This document shows positions 29,694 to 39,834 of a stretch of 48,476 bases of DNA, piece by piece. The notes beneath the pieces are model-generated. The model saw only the letters and a program-made list of their open reading frames with translations, had not been told where the DNA came from and ran no database searches. The DNA is taken from contig NW_005200824.1 of the NCBI RefSeq assembly GCF_000372725.1, forward strand, positions 46,551 through 95,026, given 5' to 3'. Positions within the stretch are counted from its first letter, which is position 1. Each line of letters opens with the position of its first letter. The position numbers were made by a program, and so were the translations under genes. Source of the DNA: Emiliania huxleyi CCMP1516 (Eukaryota > Haptophyta > Isochrysidales > Noelaerhabdaceae).

Positions 29694-31074
29694 CTACCCG
29701 CCCTCCTCCTCCGCCGCCGCCCCGTGCTCCCTGAGCCACTCCCGCGAGCGCAAGTCCGCCTGCCTCACTGGCTCGGGAATGCGGTGCCTCGAGCAGCGGC
29801 GGACCACGTCGAGGGCCGACGGGAGGGAGAGGCCGTGCCCGACCGACACGACGACGGGGCGGATGCCGCCCGCGGCGCTTGCCGGCTCGGACGTGCGCAG
29901 CAGCGCGCCTGCAAAAGAAGGGCGGTGACAGTCAAGAAATGGAGAAATGCTGTGGGAGCGGCCGCGGGTGGCCGAGCAACGCGCGCCCCAGGTGGCGCCG
30001 CTCGCGCCGACGAGGTTCGCGTGCGCGCCGCGCCTGCGGAGTCGTGGCATGCGAAGTCGTCGTCGCCTCCACGTCTCCCGCAGCTGTTTTCTACCGTTGG
30101 CCGGTGGCGGTGGCGGTGGCCGGGTCCCGGCGCCACTCCGGTCCGGTGGCCGGCGCCGAGTCTACCAGAGGGCGCGCGCCGGTCGAGCTGCGCCGTGAGA
30201 GCGGCCACCGTCCCCTTGGTGAGGCCGTCGACGCGGTGCAGCGACTTGCCCACTCCGATGGTCGGCACGCCGCTGAGGACGCCTAGAGAGGACGGCACCG
30301 AGGCGGCTCCGAGACGGGTCCAATCCAGTCCTGCCGGGAGAGGCCCGTGGACATCTTAGCTTGTGAGCCAGGGAAAGGGTTGGTTCCAATCATGGGCCAC
30401 GCCGCTGTCGCTCGGACAGGCAGATGCTCCTCCCGACCTCGACGACCTCGGCTCCGTCTCCGGTAGCTCGCTCCCGACTCGACCTCGGTTCGATCTCGGC
30501 TAGAGGTCGCCGAGGTGGCAAGCGAGGCCAAAGCGGTTCGGGTGCAGGACACCGTTGCCGTCGACGAGGATGGCGTCGGGGTAGAGGTGCGGCGCCGCCT
30601 CTCGCAGCTCCGCGAGCAGCTCGAGCAGGAAGCGGACCTCGCGGAAGGCCAGGTAGCCGGGGATGTACGGCTGCGCGGGCCGTACAGGGAGAGTGGGTGG
30701 GAGGCGGGGTGGCAGACAGCATTAGGGTCTGTGCGGCAGCGGTGGCGGAAACCGTGCATCTCAGGCTACGCGGGCCATGGCCGCACCGCTGTGAGCACGA
30801 CGCGGCGGCACGACGTGTGGATGACCTCAAGCGTGGCGGCGTCGAGGACGACCAGCGCCGCGCAAGCGTCGGTCTCGCTGCCCTTGACGAACGACACGTC
30901 AACACCACCGATGCGGCGCAAGCGCTCTGGGTCGACCACGTCCGTCTCCGTAAGAAAGCTTCGGAGCCAGCGTTGCCGCAGCCACCACCAGCAGCGGAGC
31001 AGCCTACCGTCGCGGAGCAGGAGCGCGGAGCCGGCGAGGAGTGCGGGTAGCAGAGAGCGACGAAGGAGCCGCAT
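29694..31074 (-). CDS. Endonuclease V (5 exons)
   Basis: Exons 31074-30787, 30670-30511, 30282-30180, 30033-29987 and 29908-29694 join in frame to 270 residues. Family blocks in order: [11 protein letters not shown] (first catalytic Asp), [20 protein letters not shown] (Glu, and the Tyr wedge of PYIPGYL), [20 protein letters not shown] (second Asp), [12 protein letters not shown] (Lys), [39 protein letters not shown] and [19 protein letters not shown]. Endonuclease V cuts next to deoxyinosine in DNA, or inosine in RNA in animals. The N-terminal 30 residues are hydrophobic and basic ([20 protein letters not shown]), suggesting targeting or a membrane anchor, unusual for the family. Introns 2-4 start with GC (30510, 30179, 29986) and intron 1 with GT. 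Introns 2 and 4 show clear short repeats at both borders (GGCGACCTC/GGCGTCCTC; GGCGCGCGTTGC/GGCGCGCTGCTGC). Confidence 0.93.
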
Positions 31075-31273
31075 AGAAAGGCGGTGGGGTGGGCTGCGAG
31101 TACAGCCACGCCTGCTATTCACATCATTGCACAACTCCGGACCCAAGACGCACAAGCACAGACAGTCGCTATTCACAGCACAAGCCCTCGCCGGGGGCTC
31201 GAGCATGCGCAGCGAAAAGCAAAAAAGTGAGGCGTGGTCTGTACTCGCCAGGTGGGTGGGAATGCCGCCCAGC

Positions 31274-31372
31274 AAAAAAAGAATTTTCCTCCGCCCCAAA
31301 AAATGAAAAAAATAATGCCGTCCTCCCTGCTCCCATCCCTCCCTTGGGTTGTCCGTTTTCTTTCTTTCTGAA
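31274..31372 (-). promoter_or_regulatory. AAAATTCTTTT motif and P1 block upstream of endonuclease V
   Basis: Minus strand: TTCAGAAAGAAAGAAAACGG, ACAACCCAAGGGAGGGATGG, AGGACGGCATTATTTTTTTC, then GGAAAATTCTTTTTTT at 31287-31272, about 200 bases before the ATG at 31074. Confidence 0.5.
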
Positions 31373-31389
31373 AAAATTAATCCCACCAG

Positions 31390-31508
31390 GGGTAAGGTAA
31401 GGTAAGGTAAGGTAAACTTCTCCACACACACGAGGTGGTGGGGCAAGGGGGGGCAACCCTCGCGTCTCCACGTCTGACGACAGGAGCCCCACGGCATTCA
31501 AAGTGCAA
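31390..31508 (-). repeat. Dispersed family 1 (introner-like) copy
   Basis: Plus strand GGTAAGGTAAGGTAAGGTAA then ACTTCTCCACACACACGAGG, ending CGGCATTCAAAGTGCAAG. It lies upstream of the endonuclease V start rather than within a recognised gene and could be a 5' UTR intron. Confidence 0.7.
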
Positions 31509-31691
31509 GGCCCAGTGCGCGTGGGGTTGTCTGCTCTACTTATTTCTTTACCCTGGGACCTCTCTGCCCAGTCCGGGGGTGCGTCGAACCTTCCATCACC
31601 CTGTCGGAAGCGGCGTGCCGGTGGAGGCACGTCCGGGTTTTGGAAGTAAAGATATATTACTTATTACTTTTATTTATAATGAAAAAATCTT

Positions 31692-32813
31692 TCAGTCGGC
31701 ACTGCGCGCCGCGGTCACGCGCGGGAGCCAGACACGGCCGCTGAAGGCGACCGCGCGGATGAGCTGGAAGAGACCAAAGGTCCGCCAGATGGCCGCCGCG
31801 GACGAGGCTCGCGTGAGCATGAATGGGAGCAACGCGACGGAGGAGAGGTACACCACCGACAGCGCGCCGAGGCTGCGCCGCGCGAGCAGCGTCCCCTCCG
31901 ACGCGGTGACGGCGCCGGTGAGCAGGGCGGCGATCGCGAGCGGGGCCGCCAGCGGGCGCATGCCTAGCGAGGAGGGGCACCGTGCGATCTGAGCGAGGGG
32001 GTGTGGCATCGTGCAGCGTGCCCAGAGCACCGCCTGGGCACACTAGAAGTAGTCGCTTGCTCCCAGTGTGCCCAGAGCATCGCGTGCATGCCAGGGCTGC
32101 CAAAGACATCCGGAGACAGCCGAGTGCGCGTCGTCTCGCGTGCTAGTTGGAGCACGGGGGTGCTAGTTGGGGGTCTGTACCCAGAACTCTAGGCGGCGCA
32201 TGCCGAGGGCGACGGCCGCGTCGTTGGTCAGGAGGCCGGTGCCGAAGAGCGGCAACGCGCCGCCCGCCAGCGCGGCGCCGACGGCGACGGCCATGGACAG
32301 CCGCAGCAGACGCGCCGCGACGGACGCCTCCGCGTCTCGCCACGCAGCAACCTTTGCGCCGTCGGGCGGGCGCGCGTATGGCGGGAGGAAGGCCTGCGAG
32401 ATAGCGGCGAGAATACTCCGCGAGATTCCGCGAGATTCCGCGAGATTCCGCGAGGTTGTCCGAGATGGTCCGAGATTTCTCGAGGGGTTTCCCGAGGGTT
32501 CCCGAGGTTGCCCAAGGCTGGGAGGGAGGGAGGGAGGGAGGGAGGGAGGGAGGGAGGGAGGGAGGGAGGGGAGGGAGGGGAGGGAGGGGAGGGAGGGGAG
32601 GGAGGGGGAGGTCGGGGATAGCCTGCGCGGTCTGCGAGACGACCTCGAGCAGCGGCGACAGGAAGAAGAAGGTGGTGAGGGCGAGCTGGTGGCAGGCGAG
32701 CGGCAGCTCGCCCAACCGCGCGGCCGAGTAGGTCATGAAGCCGAAGCAAGTGATCTTCCCCAGGATGAGGGTGAGGACCGGCGCGGCAAAGAGCAGGAAC
32801 GTGCGAGACGAGA

Positions 32814-32847
<34 letters not shown>

Positions 32848-34133
32848 GCCGCCGCGGGCTGCCGTCGCCGGCCGCCGGCGTGGCACGAGCCCGAAGCCTC
32901 CGTCCGGCACCAGCTTCTTGCGCGCGACGAGCAGCAGCGAGAGAGTGCCCGCGCACTGCGCGACGGACGTGGCCCACGCGGCGCCCGGCACGCCCTGGCG
33001 GAGGAGGACGACCCCGACCAAGTCGAGCCCGACGTTGCAGACAGCAGCCACCGCCGAGCCGAGCAGCGGCGTGAGCGAGTCCTATTCTTCGCACCACCGT
33101 CTTCTTCTTCTTCTTCTTCTTCCACCGCCGAGCCGAGCAGCGGCGTGAGCGACTCCTTCGCCCCGAGCAGCGCCGCAGACAGGACGCCGCTCAGCAGCGC
33201 TGCCGGCAGGGAGAGGGCGCGAATCCGCACGTACGCCACGGCGGGGGCGAGGATCGCGGCGTTGGACGCGGTCTCGGCGCCCACGTACAGAGAGAGCAGC
33301 GGCGGAGCGAACGCGACCAGCACGAGCATCGCGAGCCTACGTGACATGTCTCGGACATGTCTAAGAAAGGTCCTGGGCATGTCCAGGCAGCACGAGCACT
33401 CGCGAGCCCTCCCGATCTCCCTACATCTCCCTACATCTCATCACATCTCCCCACATCTGAGCCCACCCGAGTCGAGTGAGCCTCAGCACCAGCCCCTTGC
33501 GCGCTGCTCCACCCACACGACGGCGAGTCGCGTGACTCTTCCCAGCGTGCAGCGGAGAGGAGTGAGTGCGCGCTCGGGGTGCGGAGTGTTGCGGCGCATC
33601 GCGGGAACCACCCGCGCTTTGAGCCGTCGTACCTCAGCCGCATCTATTTTCGCGCGCAGGCCGCAAGCCAAGCTCAGCCTCGCGGCGATGCGGACCACAC
33701 TCTCCGAGTCCGGCGACGGGCGACCTGCGGCGGCGCCTTCGGCGGCGGCGGCGGCGGCGGCGCGCTGGGACGAGTACAGGTTGGTGGTGGCCACGTTGAG
33801 GAAGGCGAAAAGGTAGGCGGTGCCGTCGCAAAAGGTGGTTGCGGGCCCGAGTGCGGCGAGAGACGACGCGCCCTTCCCCGGGTGCGCCGAGAGTCCGACC
33901 GCGGAAGTGTCGATGAGCGAGAGGACCGGGCTGCTGAGCCACAGGCCTAGGCACGGCAGCGCAAACTCGCGGATCGCTCGGGCCGAGGGCGCCTCTGGAG
34001 GCTGCAAGGCGTCGGCGGCAAGGCGCGTGCGGCTGCGCGGGTAGGCAGCGTTCCGCCGTAAGACAGGGCCGCCGGAGCTTGGTGGAGGACGGCGGCCGGC
34101 GGCAGAGCTCGTGAGCAGGGCAAGCAGGAGCAT
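31692..34133 (-). CDS. MATE-family transporter (5 exons)
   Basis: Exons 34133-33658, 33336-33156, 33081-32623, 32393-32204 and 31963-31692 join in frame to 525 residues. The start [13 protein letters not shown] is a possible signal or plastid-targeting peptide. MATE blocks include [20 protein letters not shown] with IDTSAVGL, then [33 protein letters not shown] with SLTPLL, then [37 protein letters not shown] with CHQ, and [18 protein letters not shown]. The order and roughly twelve helices match the plastid/EDS5-like branch of MATE efflux carriers, which exchange organic cations or metabolites for Na+ or H+. Introns 1, 3 and 4 begin with GC. Intron 2 (33155-33082) is 74 bases and best explained as GA-AG, starting inside a 34-base exact coding repeat. 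A poly-Gly insertion (GGN)n lies in exon 3. Confidence 0.93.
32520..32610. repeat. (GGGA)n array inside MATE intron 3
   Basis: GGGAGGGAGGGA for about 90 bases, followed on the plus-strand left by four TCCGCGAGAT units (32408-32450). Both lie within the GC-AG intron 32622-32394. Confidence 0.9.
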
Positions 34134-34184
34134 GGGGAGGGAGAGCGACCTCGAGAGCAGCGAGCGCGCCGAAAGATTTTTCGA

Positions 34185-34245
34185 AAAAGAATTTTCGCAT
34201 AAAAGAATTTTGCCGCCCAGCTTGTATACGCAAAAGAATTTTACA
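34185..34245 (-). promoter_or_regulatory. Three AAAATTCTTTT motifs upstream of MATE
   Basis: Copies (plus strand AAAAGAATTTT) at 34185-34196, 34201-34211 and 34232-34242, 50-110 bases before the ATG at 34133. Confidence 0.5.
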
Positions 34246-34249
34246 AAAG

Positions 34250-34515
34250 AGGTGCGCCCGGGGTTGTCTGCTCTATTTATTTATTGTCTTGTCATGTGGT
34301 TCTGTGTGTCGCTCCTGTGTGACCGTCACCGCCCGTCTAGCGTCCACCCATACCGCGTTGGTGTCCCAGTCGTTGGTCGGACTGTGTTTCGCCTTCCCAT
34401 CAATCAATCAGACGGCTAGCACCACACTCCTCTCCTTAAAATCCCTGTGTGGTGGCGGCGTGCCGTCCTCCCACCCCTCCCTTGGATTGTCTGTTTTCTT
34501 TCTGCGTGGCGATCC
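34250..34515 (+). repeat. Dispersed repeat modules upstream of MATE
   Basis: 34250-34284 (GGGGTTGTCTGCTCTATTTA) recurs at 31520-31545. 34285-34360 recurs inverted at 14163-14225. 34430-34505 is a P1 block (GTGGCGGCGTGCCGTCCTCC then CCTTGGATTGTCTGTTTTCT). Confidence 0.7.
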
Positions 34516-34860
34516 AATGCCGCTTCCCTCACCCGAGGAGTCGGGCATGGGATCACCGTCGGTGGTGGCGACAGAATCGGACAGAGAAGACGAGGCGGTG
34601 GCGGGGCCGCGGCTGAAAAAGGCTAGGAGGGGAGGTCGGGCCCCGCGCCCGTCAGATGATCATCGGAAGGCGAACAAGAGGAAGAACTCAGAGGAGAGGG
34701 GAGCCTCCTCCGGAGTGAGGATGAGGACCTTGCGCGAAGGGGCCCTGAGCGGTGACGTCGTGTGAGTGTGCGTGTCGTGTGCATGTCTGGTGTTCATTAT
34801 AGCTCCGAGTAGAGGGGGCGATCTGCTGCTAGGGGAAACCCGGAGCGCAGAGCCAACCCT
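34516..34860. other. Unassigned sequence with a short Lys/Arg-rich open frame
   Basis: From ATG 34517 a frame of about 83 codons encodes an acidic then basic low-complexity peptide (ESDREDEAVAGPRLKKARRG, DDHRKANKRKNSEERG). It resembles a nuclear disordered region but could be chance or part of the surrounding repeat. Not called as a gene. Confidence 0.25.
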
Positions 34861-35455
34861 CGGAGACCCGTGTTTACTTTACGGCCCTTTCCCTGCGAAC
34901 GCGCACCCCTAGGGCTAGGGCTCTCTTGCCCGCAACCCGATCCCGATCATCCGGCCCGCTGGGTGCGCTTCTTAGCTCCCCGGCCCTGGATGTGAGGCTG
35001 CCAACTGCACTCCAAGTGCTCCAAGTGCTTTCTTTTTAGGTCCCAGGGATTCCTCTCGTATAGGACAAAGTTGCACCCGGCGGCACGGGGGCAGGCGCGG
35101 GCCTCCTACTGGTTGCGCTCTCCTATAGTTCTCCTGCTCCTGACAAAAGGGACAGCGACAGGTTCGCAGCACTGTGGACAGGTTGGTGTCCAGTCCGAGC
35201 CTGACTGTTCATCTGTTCTTCACCTTCCTACTGTATGTTGGTAGGGAGGTGATGAGGAGTCAGTTATGCGCGGCGGGCGGTTAGACGTTCCGGGGCGAAT
35301 CGGGACGTTCCTACCTGTACCTGCGTTAATGCCAGTGCGCGCCAGTCCCGTGCCCCGTGTTGTGCGAGGGAGGTTTCCATACATACTCCCTATTCCACTG
35401 GCGATCTCTCTCGACTAGCGACCTTCCTCCGGCTTCTCACCGGCAGTCTCTCGCT
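34861..35455 (-). repeat. Compound of two dispersed repeats with a nested 205-base insertion
   Basis: 34861-35028 is the inverse of the insertion at 7939-8107. 35035-35455 is the inverse of 26877-27105 but carries an extra 205 bases (35180-35384), bordered by AC on both sides, which include GCCAGTGCGCGCCAGTCC as in the P2 block. Confidence 0.75.
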
Positions 35456-35874
35456 ATCAGGCACACTGACAGAGGCGGCCAATGTGTGAATTGGTCTGAC
35501 TGTGTCTGCGCCTCTCCATGCGGGGGGGGGCAGGCAGTTCTCCAAGCTGCAGAACATGTGCGGGCCAGCGCCTATGACGCTCAAGGAGTGGTGCGTCTAC
35601 GGGGAGGTGGGTTGATTTGGGGCAAAACGACAAAAGTGGGCCCGCCCGGGGCAAAATGGTAAAGTCAAAACTGTGCTTTCGTGCAGCCGGGTTGACGCGG
35701 GGCCTCGGATTTAGCCAAAGTGACCCATCGCGCAGCACATGACGACCGCCCACCGCTTGTGCAAGCGTGATCACTCGCTGCTGCCGCATCCATATGAAGT
35801 GGCGTCACAGTTCCAGGAGCGGACATTCTGCAGAGATGCAGGGAGGAGCTCAGGCTTGGGAGGAGCCCAGGCGC

Positions 35875-36810
35875 TTAAAAAAGCGCCAAGACAGGGGGGG
35901 TGCCACAAAGGTGTGGCGGAGAGGTGCCACCGCGGTGCCCACCGGTGCCACCGGCCTTGGAAGCCCGCCGGGCCAGCAGCCGCCAGCGCTGTCGCCACGC
36001 TGCTGGCCACGCCCGCGCGTACGCTGCCCGCGCCATCCTCCTGACCACCACTCTCTGCGCATGCACAGTTGTTGTCCGTTTTGTCGCGCAGGCCATGGTG
36101 AGGCCGTGAGAGTGCGCTGGCAAACTAGGAGTGCGCCATGCATTGCCGCGCCCGGCCAGCTCGTTCGCGAGCCAGTCCGGGGCGACGGTCGTCGCCACGG
36201 TCCCCTGGGGAACCTTTGCGTACACCTTGCTGGGGCCGCGTCGATACCCGTCGTCCCTCTCCGGGGGCAGCGAGTATTCGACCCCTATGTTGGACCCGGC
36301 CTGGCTGCGCGCCTGCGCAGCTGCAGACCGCAGCCCGGCCACCACGTACTCGATGTTCTCGCGCAGCTGCGCGCGCGGGGCCTCCGCGCGCTCGGCCTCG
36401 CTCGCGGCGCGCTCGCCAGCCTCCTTCGCCCGGCGCTCCTTCTGCCGGATCTTCTTGGCCTTGCGAGACGCGGTTCGAGCCGCAAGCTGCTCATCGGTGA
36501 GCTCCTTCTTCTTTGGCGCGGTGCGCTCGACGTACGAGCGCTCCGCGGCCTGAACCGACTCGCGGTCGCCCGCGGCCTTCTCGTGCTTCAGGTCGATCTC
36601 GATGGTCGCGTAGCCAGGCCTTATCAGCCTGACCTGCGACGCACCTGCGATCCTTGCGACCATCACCGCGTCCTCCAGTTGCACGCGATCGGAGCTATTC
36701 CAGCGTCCGCTGCGCATCCCCGGCGGCACGACGGTGGCCGGCGCTTGCGCACCAGCCCCGTCCGCCACCGGGTCCGCGGCCGCGGTCCCTATCATAGCTA
36801 CGCGCGCCAT
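35875..36810 (-). CDS. Hypothetical protein with basic/Ala-rich coiled coil
   Basis: Open frame of 311 codons from ATG 36810. The first 60 residues include ATVVPPGMRSGRWNSSDRVQ and LEDAVMVARIAGASQVRLIR. Then comes a charged helical stretch of about 100 residues (LTDEQLAARTASRKAKKIRQ, KERRAKEAGERAASEAERAE), then IEYVVAGLRSAAAQARS and a positively charged C terminus. It is flanked by repeats on the left and a foldback region on the right. No family recognised; a transposon-encoded accessory (gag-like) protein is one possibility. The C-terminal 80 residues are low complexity and may not be real. Confidence 0.4.
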   Translation of the reverse strand: MARVAMIGTAAADPVADGAGAQAPATVVPPGMRSGRWNSSDRVQLEDAVMVARIAGASQVRLIRPGYATIEIDLKHEKAAGDRESVQAAERSYVERTAPKKKELTDEQLAARTASRKAKKIRQKERRAKEAGERAASEAERAEAPRAQLRENIEYVVAGLRSAAAQARSQAGSNIGVEYSLPPERDDGYRRGPSKVYAKVPQGTVATTVAPDWLANELAGRGNAWRTPSLPAHSHGLTMACATKRTTTVHAQRVVVRRMARAAYARAWPAAWRQRWRLLARRASKAGGTGGHRGGTSPPHLCGTPPVLALF

Positions 36811-37354
36811 GGAGAACGGCGGGCACTTGTGGGGGCGCCTGGCCCGCCCGTTTTGTTTCCATACGGCTTTGTACAGAAGGATTCAGACTTCAGGCATCGT
36901 ATACTGAGGCCAAAGTGAGTTTGTGGATGTGTGAGAACGATGCGCGACACGAGGAGGCACGCGGACCGACTCGTCGGCGACTCTGAGCTGCAACGCCGTT
37001 TCAGAATTTTTCTCAGCGTGAGCGAGACGTGGAAGAGTGCCACCGTCGGGTAGGACGGGTCGGCCCGGAGCATCGGAGTAGCCGTCGTGGTCGCGGCGAG
37101 CAGCGCCGGCCACTCCGGCGCCGCGTCGGCAATATGGGAGCATGTCCACCGCCACTTCGCGAAGGTATATCTCGAAGGACGACCTAAGGAAGAGCGTGGC
37201 GGCGCGTCGCCGGGGGGCGGCGTGCTCGTGCTCTCGCCGCGAGATCGAGGGAAGGAGGGGGGGGGGGGGGGGGCTGCCCCCCTAAAAAACCCCGGGGCCA
37301 GGGGTGCGTTTGCCCCCCCCCCGCAAAAACCCCAGGGAGGGGGGGGGGGGGGGG
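36811..37354. other. Unassigned sequence left of the second gap
   Basis: No convincing gene. Poly-G/poly-C tracts at 37257-37355 lead into the N-gap. Confidence 0.4.
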
Positions 37355-37454
37355 NNNNNNNNNNNNNNNNNNNNNNNNNNNNNNNNNNNNNNNNNNNNNN
37401 NNNNNNNNNNNNNNNNNNNNNNNNNNNNNNNNNNNNNNNNNNNNNNNNNNNNNN
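37355..37454. other. Assembly gap (N)
   Basis: Exactly 100 N bases, typical of a gap of unknown size, directly at the border of a large inverted repeat. Confidence 1.
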
Positions 37455-38005
37455 CTCTCACAGCCGAAATGTGCGCCAGCTGCCCGCTCACCTGTCCCCG
37501 GCCCCCGCGCACGCACCTTGCTATGTGCTCGCACGAGCTCCCGTCCGAACCTCCGGCTTGGTGTCCCACTGCTGCGGAGCCGATCGCTTTTCCTCGGCGC
37601 TCGCGTCGAGCCGAGCTCTCCCCACCTCTGGCGTCGCGGTGCGTGCGCGCGCCGTCCTGCAGCGTCGCCGGCCGCCGGCCAAGGAGCTCGGCTCCTCGAG
37701 AGTACCGACGGACGACGATCGGCTCCTCAGCAGTGGGACGCCGAGCTGGAGGCGGCCGGGAGCTCGCGCGGGCACGTGGAGCTTTCCGCTCGGGCCAGCA
37801 GGAAACGGGGGCGCCCCGCACAGCGACGCCCGCCGTGCCGAGAGCTCGGCTCGACGCGAGCGCCGAGGAAAAGCGATCGGCTCCGCAGCAGTGGGACACC
37901 AAGCCGGAGGTTCGGACGGGAGCTCGTGCGAGCACATAGCAAGGTGCGTGCGCGGCGGCCGGGGACAGGTGAGCGGGCAGCTGGCGCACATTTCGGCTGT
38001 GAGAG
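37455..38005. repeat. Large foldback (inverted repeat) structure
   Basis: 37455-37622 is a near-perfect inverse of 37838-38005 (for example CTCTCACAGCCGAAATGTGC against its complement at the right end). The spacer holds a third, diverged unit with the same order of blocks (CGATCGGCTCCTCAGCAGTG at about 37719). The same peptide reads on both strands because of the symmetry, so open frames here are not taken as genes. Confidence 0.85.
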
Positions 38006-38462
38006 CTGCCAGGAGTTTGCTCTCTCCGTTCACACCCCTTTGCAGAATAGAGGGCAGATTTGGAGAGATCTCGAGGAGTACACACAGATAGACCCTCCAA
38101 TCATCGTACTGACCCTTTGACTCTAGAGTCAGTCAGTAGACAGGCCGACGTCTGCACGCGGCCAGCCGGGCGAGAGGCTTGACGCAATCCGACCCTGCGA
38201 CCCTGACGCTGCTGCTTTAGCTATCAGACATGCACTGCCGACTGCTGCCACAAATGGCACAATGCGCGACCTGTGCTGGCCCACTTGGCGGCCTTCCCGG
38301 TCAGTGGTGAGGCGCAGTTCAGAGCTGTCGATTTACAACAAACTCTACAGCAAAATCGCGCTCTACAGCGGATCTCCTTGCTACACTGGTGCGCCCGTCG
38401 GCGGAAACCAATGTCTGCGCGCGTGAGGGGTTTCTTTTGTTTCCGGCGTCTCACAAGGGCGT
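38006..38462. other. Intergenic sequence upstream of the DUF3431-like gene
   Basis: No gene seen. It contains two CTCTACAGC units (38343-38372) like those in the 7.7-9.3 kb duplicated unit. Confidence 0.4.
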
Positions 38463-38503
38463 GCCAGTGTGCTGAGAGAGCCTCGGTGGAAGAATTCTTT
38501 TGC
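38463..38503 (+). promoter_or_regulatory. P2 block plus AAGAATTCTTTT
   Basis: GTGCCAGTGTGCTGAGAGAG followed by AAGAATTCTTTT at 38492-38503, 49 bases before ATG 38552. The upstream block nearly matches the one before HADHA. Confidence 0.5.
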
Positions 38504-38551
38504 GTCCGGCGTCTCTCACAATGGGCGTGCGGCGTAAGCAGAAGATTCCAG

Positions 38552-39657
38552 ATGTCAATGTGTAGCAAGAGCATGGAGTCGGCAATACGACCGAGTTCCA
38601 CCTTGCCCCGGGGTGGCACGTGTAGACCTGTCGCCGCTATCGAGGCGGGTATGCTCGCGGGGGCGGAAATCGTGACCGGCAGCGACGCCGAGATCGTGGC
38701 GTCCCACTGCACCAAGGACCTCAGCTGGCTCCAGCCGTCCATCGACTTGCTCGCGACGCTCGGCACCAAGGTGATCGACGTGCACATCTACTCCAAGTGG
38801 GGCCTCGCGCCGATTGGCGCCCCTGCGGGGGGGCACCCGACGCCGCTTCCACCGCCCTCGGCCCGCAAAACCCTCTTTTGGTCGCACGCAGCCTTCACCA
38901 GCTGTGCCCCCCCCCCCCCACACACACACCACCACCAGACCGCCACCCGCCACCCCGCACCCTCCTCCTCCTGCCCTTCCGCGCAGGCGCCCACCTGCAC
39001 ACGCTGCCCAACTTGGGCCGCAACGATCAAGTCTACGCCGAGTACCTCGCGACGCGGCACCACAGCCTTCCGGGGCAGGTCTTCTTCCTCAAGGACAGCT
39101 CCTTCCACTACGGCGGGCACGACTTCAAGAAGTACGAGCGGTCGGCGGTCCAGATGGCGCAGGAGCTGAGGACGCGCGGCTTCTCGTGCGGCCGCGCCCC
39201 CCCGCACTGCGGCCCCGCGGGCAATGGGTCGCAGTGGCATGAGCGGGCCGTCCTCGAGGCGTTCGTGCTCCGAAACTACAAGGAGAAACACACGCAGCGG
39301 CTCCGCGGGGGCGCTCCCGTCAACGCCACCTTCAACTCGCCCACCCAGTCGATCGGCGCGTGGCTGGCGTCGGTGCTGTCACAGCCGACGTACAGCGAGC
39401 TCCGCGCTCGCGAGGTGTGGCCGGTCTGCTACGGCGGCAGCTTTGCGGCGCGTCGCGAGCAGATTCTGCGCGTGTCGGCGGCCGACTGGGCCGCGCTGGC
39501 CAAGTCCCTCAGCCGCGCGGACAACCTCGAGGAGGGCCACTACATGGAGCGCTCGTGGGCGGCGCTCCTCAGCCCGCCCCTGCCAACCAACGTCGCCAGA
39601 CAGCTGCTGTGCCACCCGGCGGTCAAGAAGGCGCCGTACAGCGGCATGCTCCTCGCT
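38552..39657 (+). CDS. DUF3431-like protein (putative glycan-related), 2 exons plus possible third
   Basis: Exon 1 38552-38816 and exon 2 from 38987 join to IYSKWGLAPIGAHLHTLPNL then GRNDQVYAEYL. Blocks typical of DUF3431 proteins are IVASHCTKDLSWLQPSIDLL, VIDVHIYSKWG, LPNLGRNDQVYAEYLATRHH, QVFFLKDSSFHYGG, VWPVCYGGSFAARREQILRV and GHYMERSWAALLSPPLP. This family is found in fungi and algae and looks glycosyltransferase-related, but no activity is established that I know of. The intron (38817-38986) starts GC, with GGCGCCC at both borders. Exon 2 probably ends near GCTACG (39657) before a (CA)n intron; a small last exon near 39769-39830 is likely but its frame is undecided. Confidence 0.75.
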
Positions 39658-39666
39658 ACGGTCGGC

Positions 39667-39768
39667 CATCACACACACAAACACACACAAACACACACAC
39701 ACAAACACACACACAAACACACACACAAACACACACACACAAACACACACACACACACACACACACAG
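39667..39768. repeat. (CA)n microsatellite
   Basis: CACA with periodic CAAACA interruptions, ending in an acceptor-like ACACAG at 39763-39768. Confidence 0.95.
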
Positions 39769-39834
39769 CGCGTAGCCAGAGCCTGGTGGCGTGGGCCGAT
39801 GAATATTGGTTGGCTAGGCTAGAGCTGGGATAGG

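Noticed and set aside
34905..34925. CCCTAGGGCTAGGG as telomere-like sequence
   Set aside because: Only two units, part of a dispersed repeat also present at about 8045, so not a telomere tract.
37304..38120. Matching open frames on both strands
   Set aside because: The identity arises from the inverted repeat; no protein family fits either strand.
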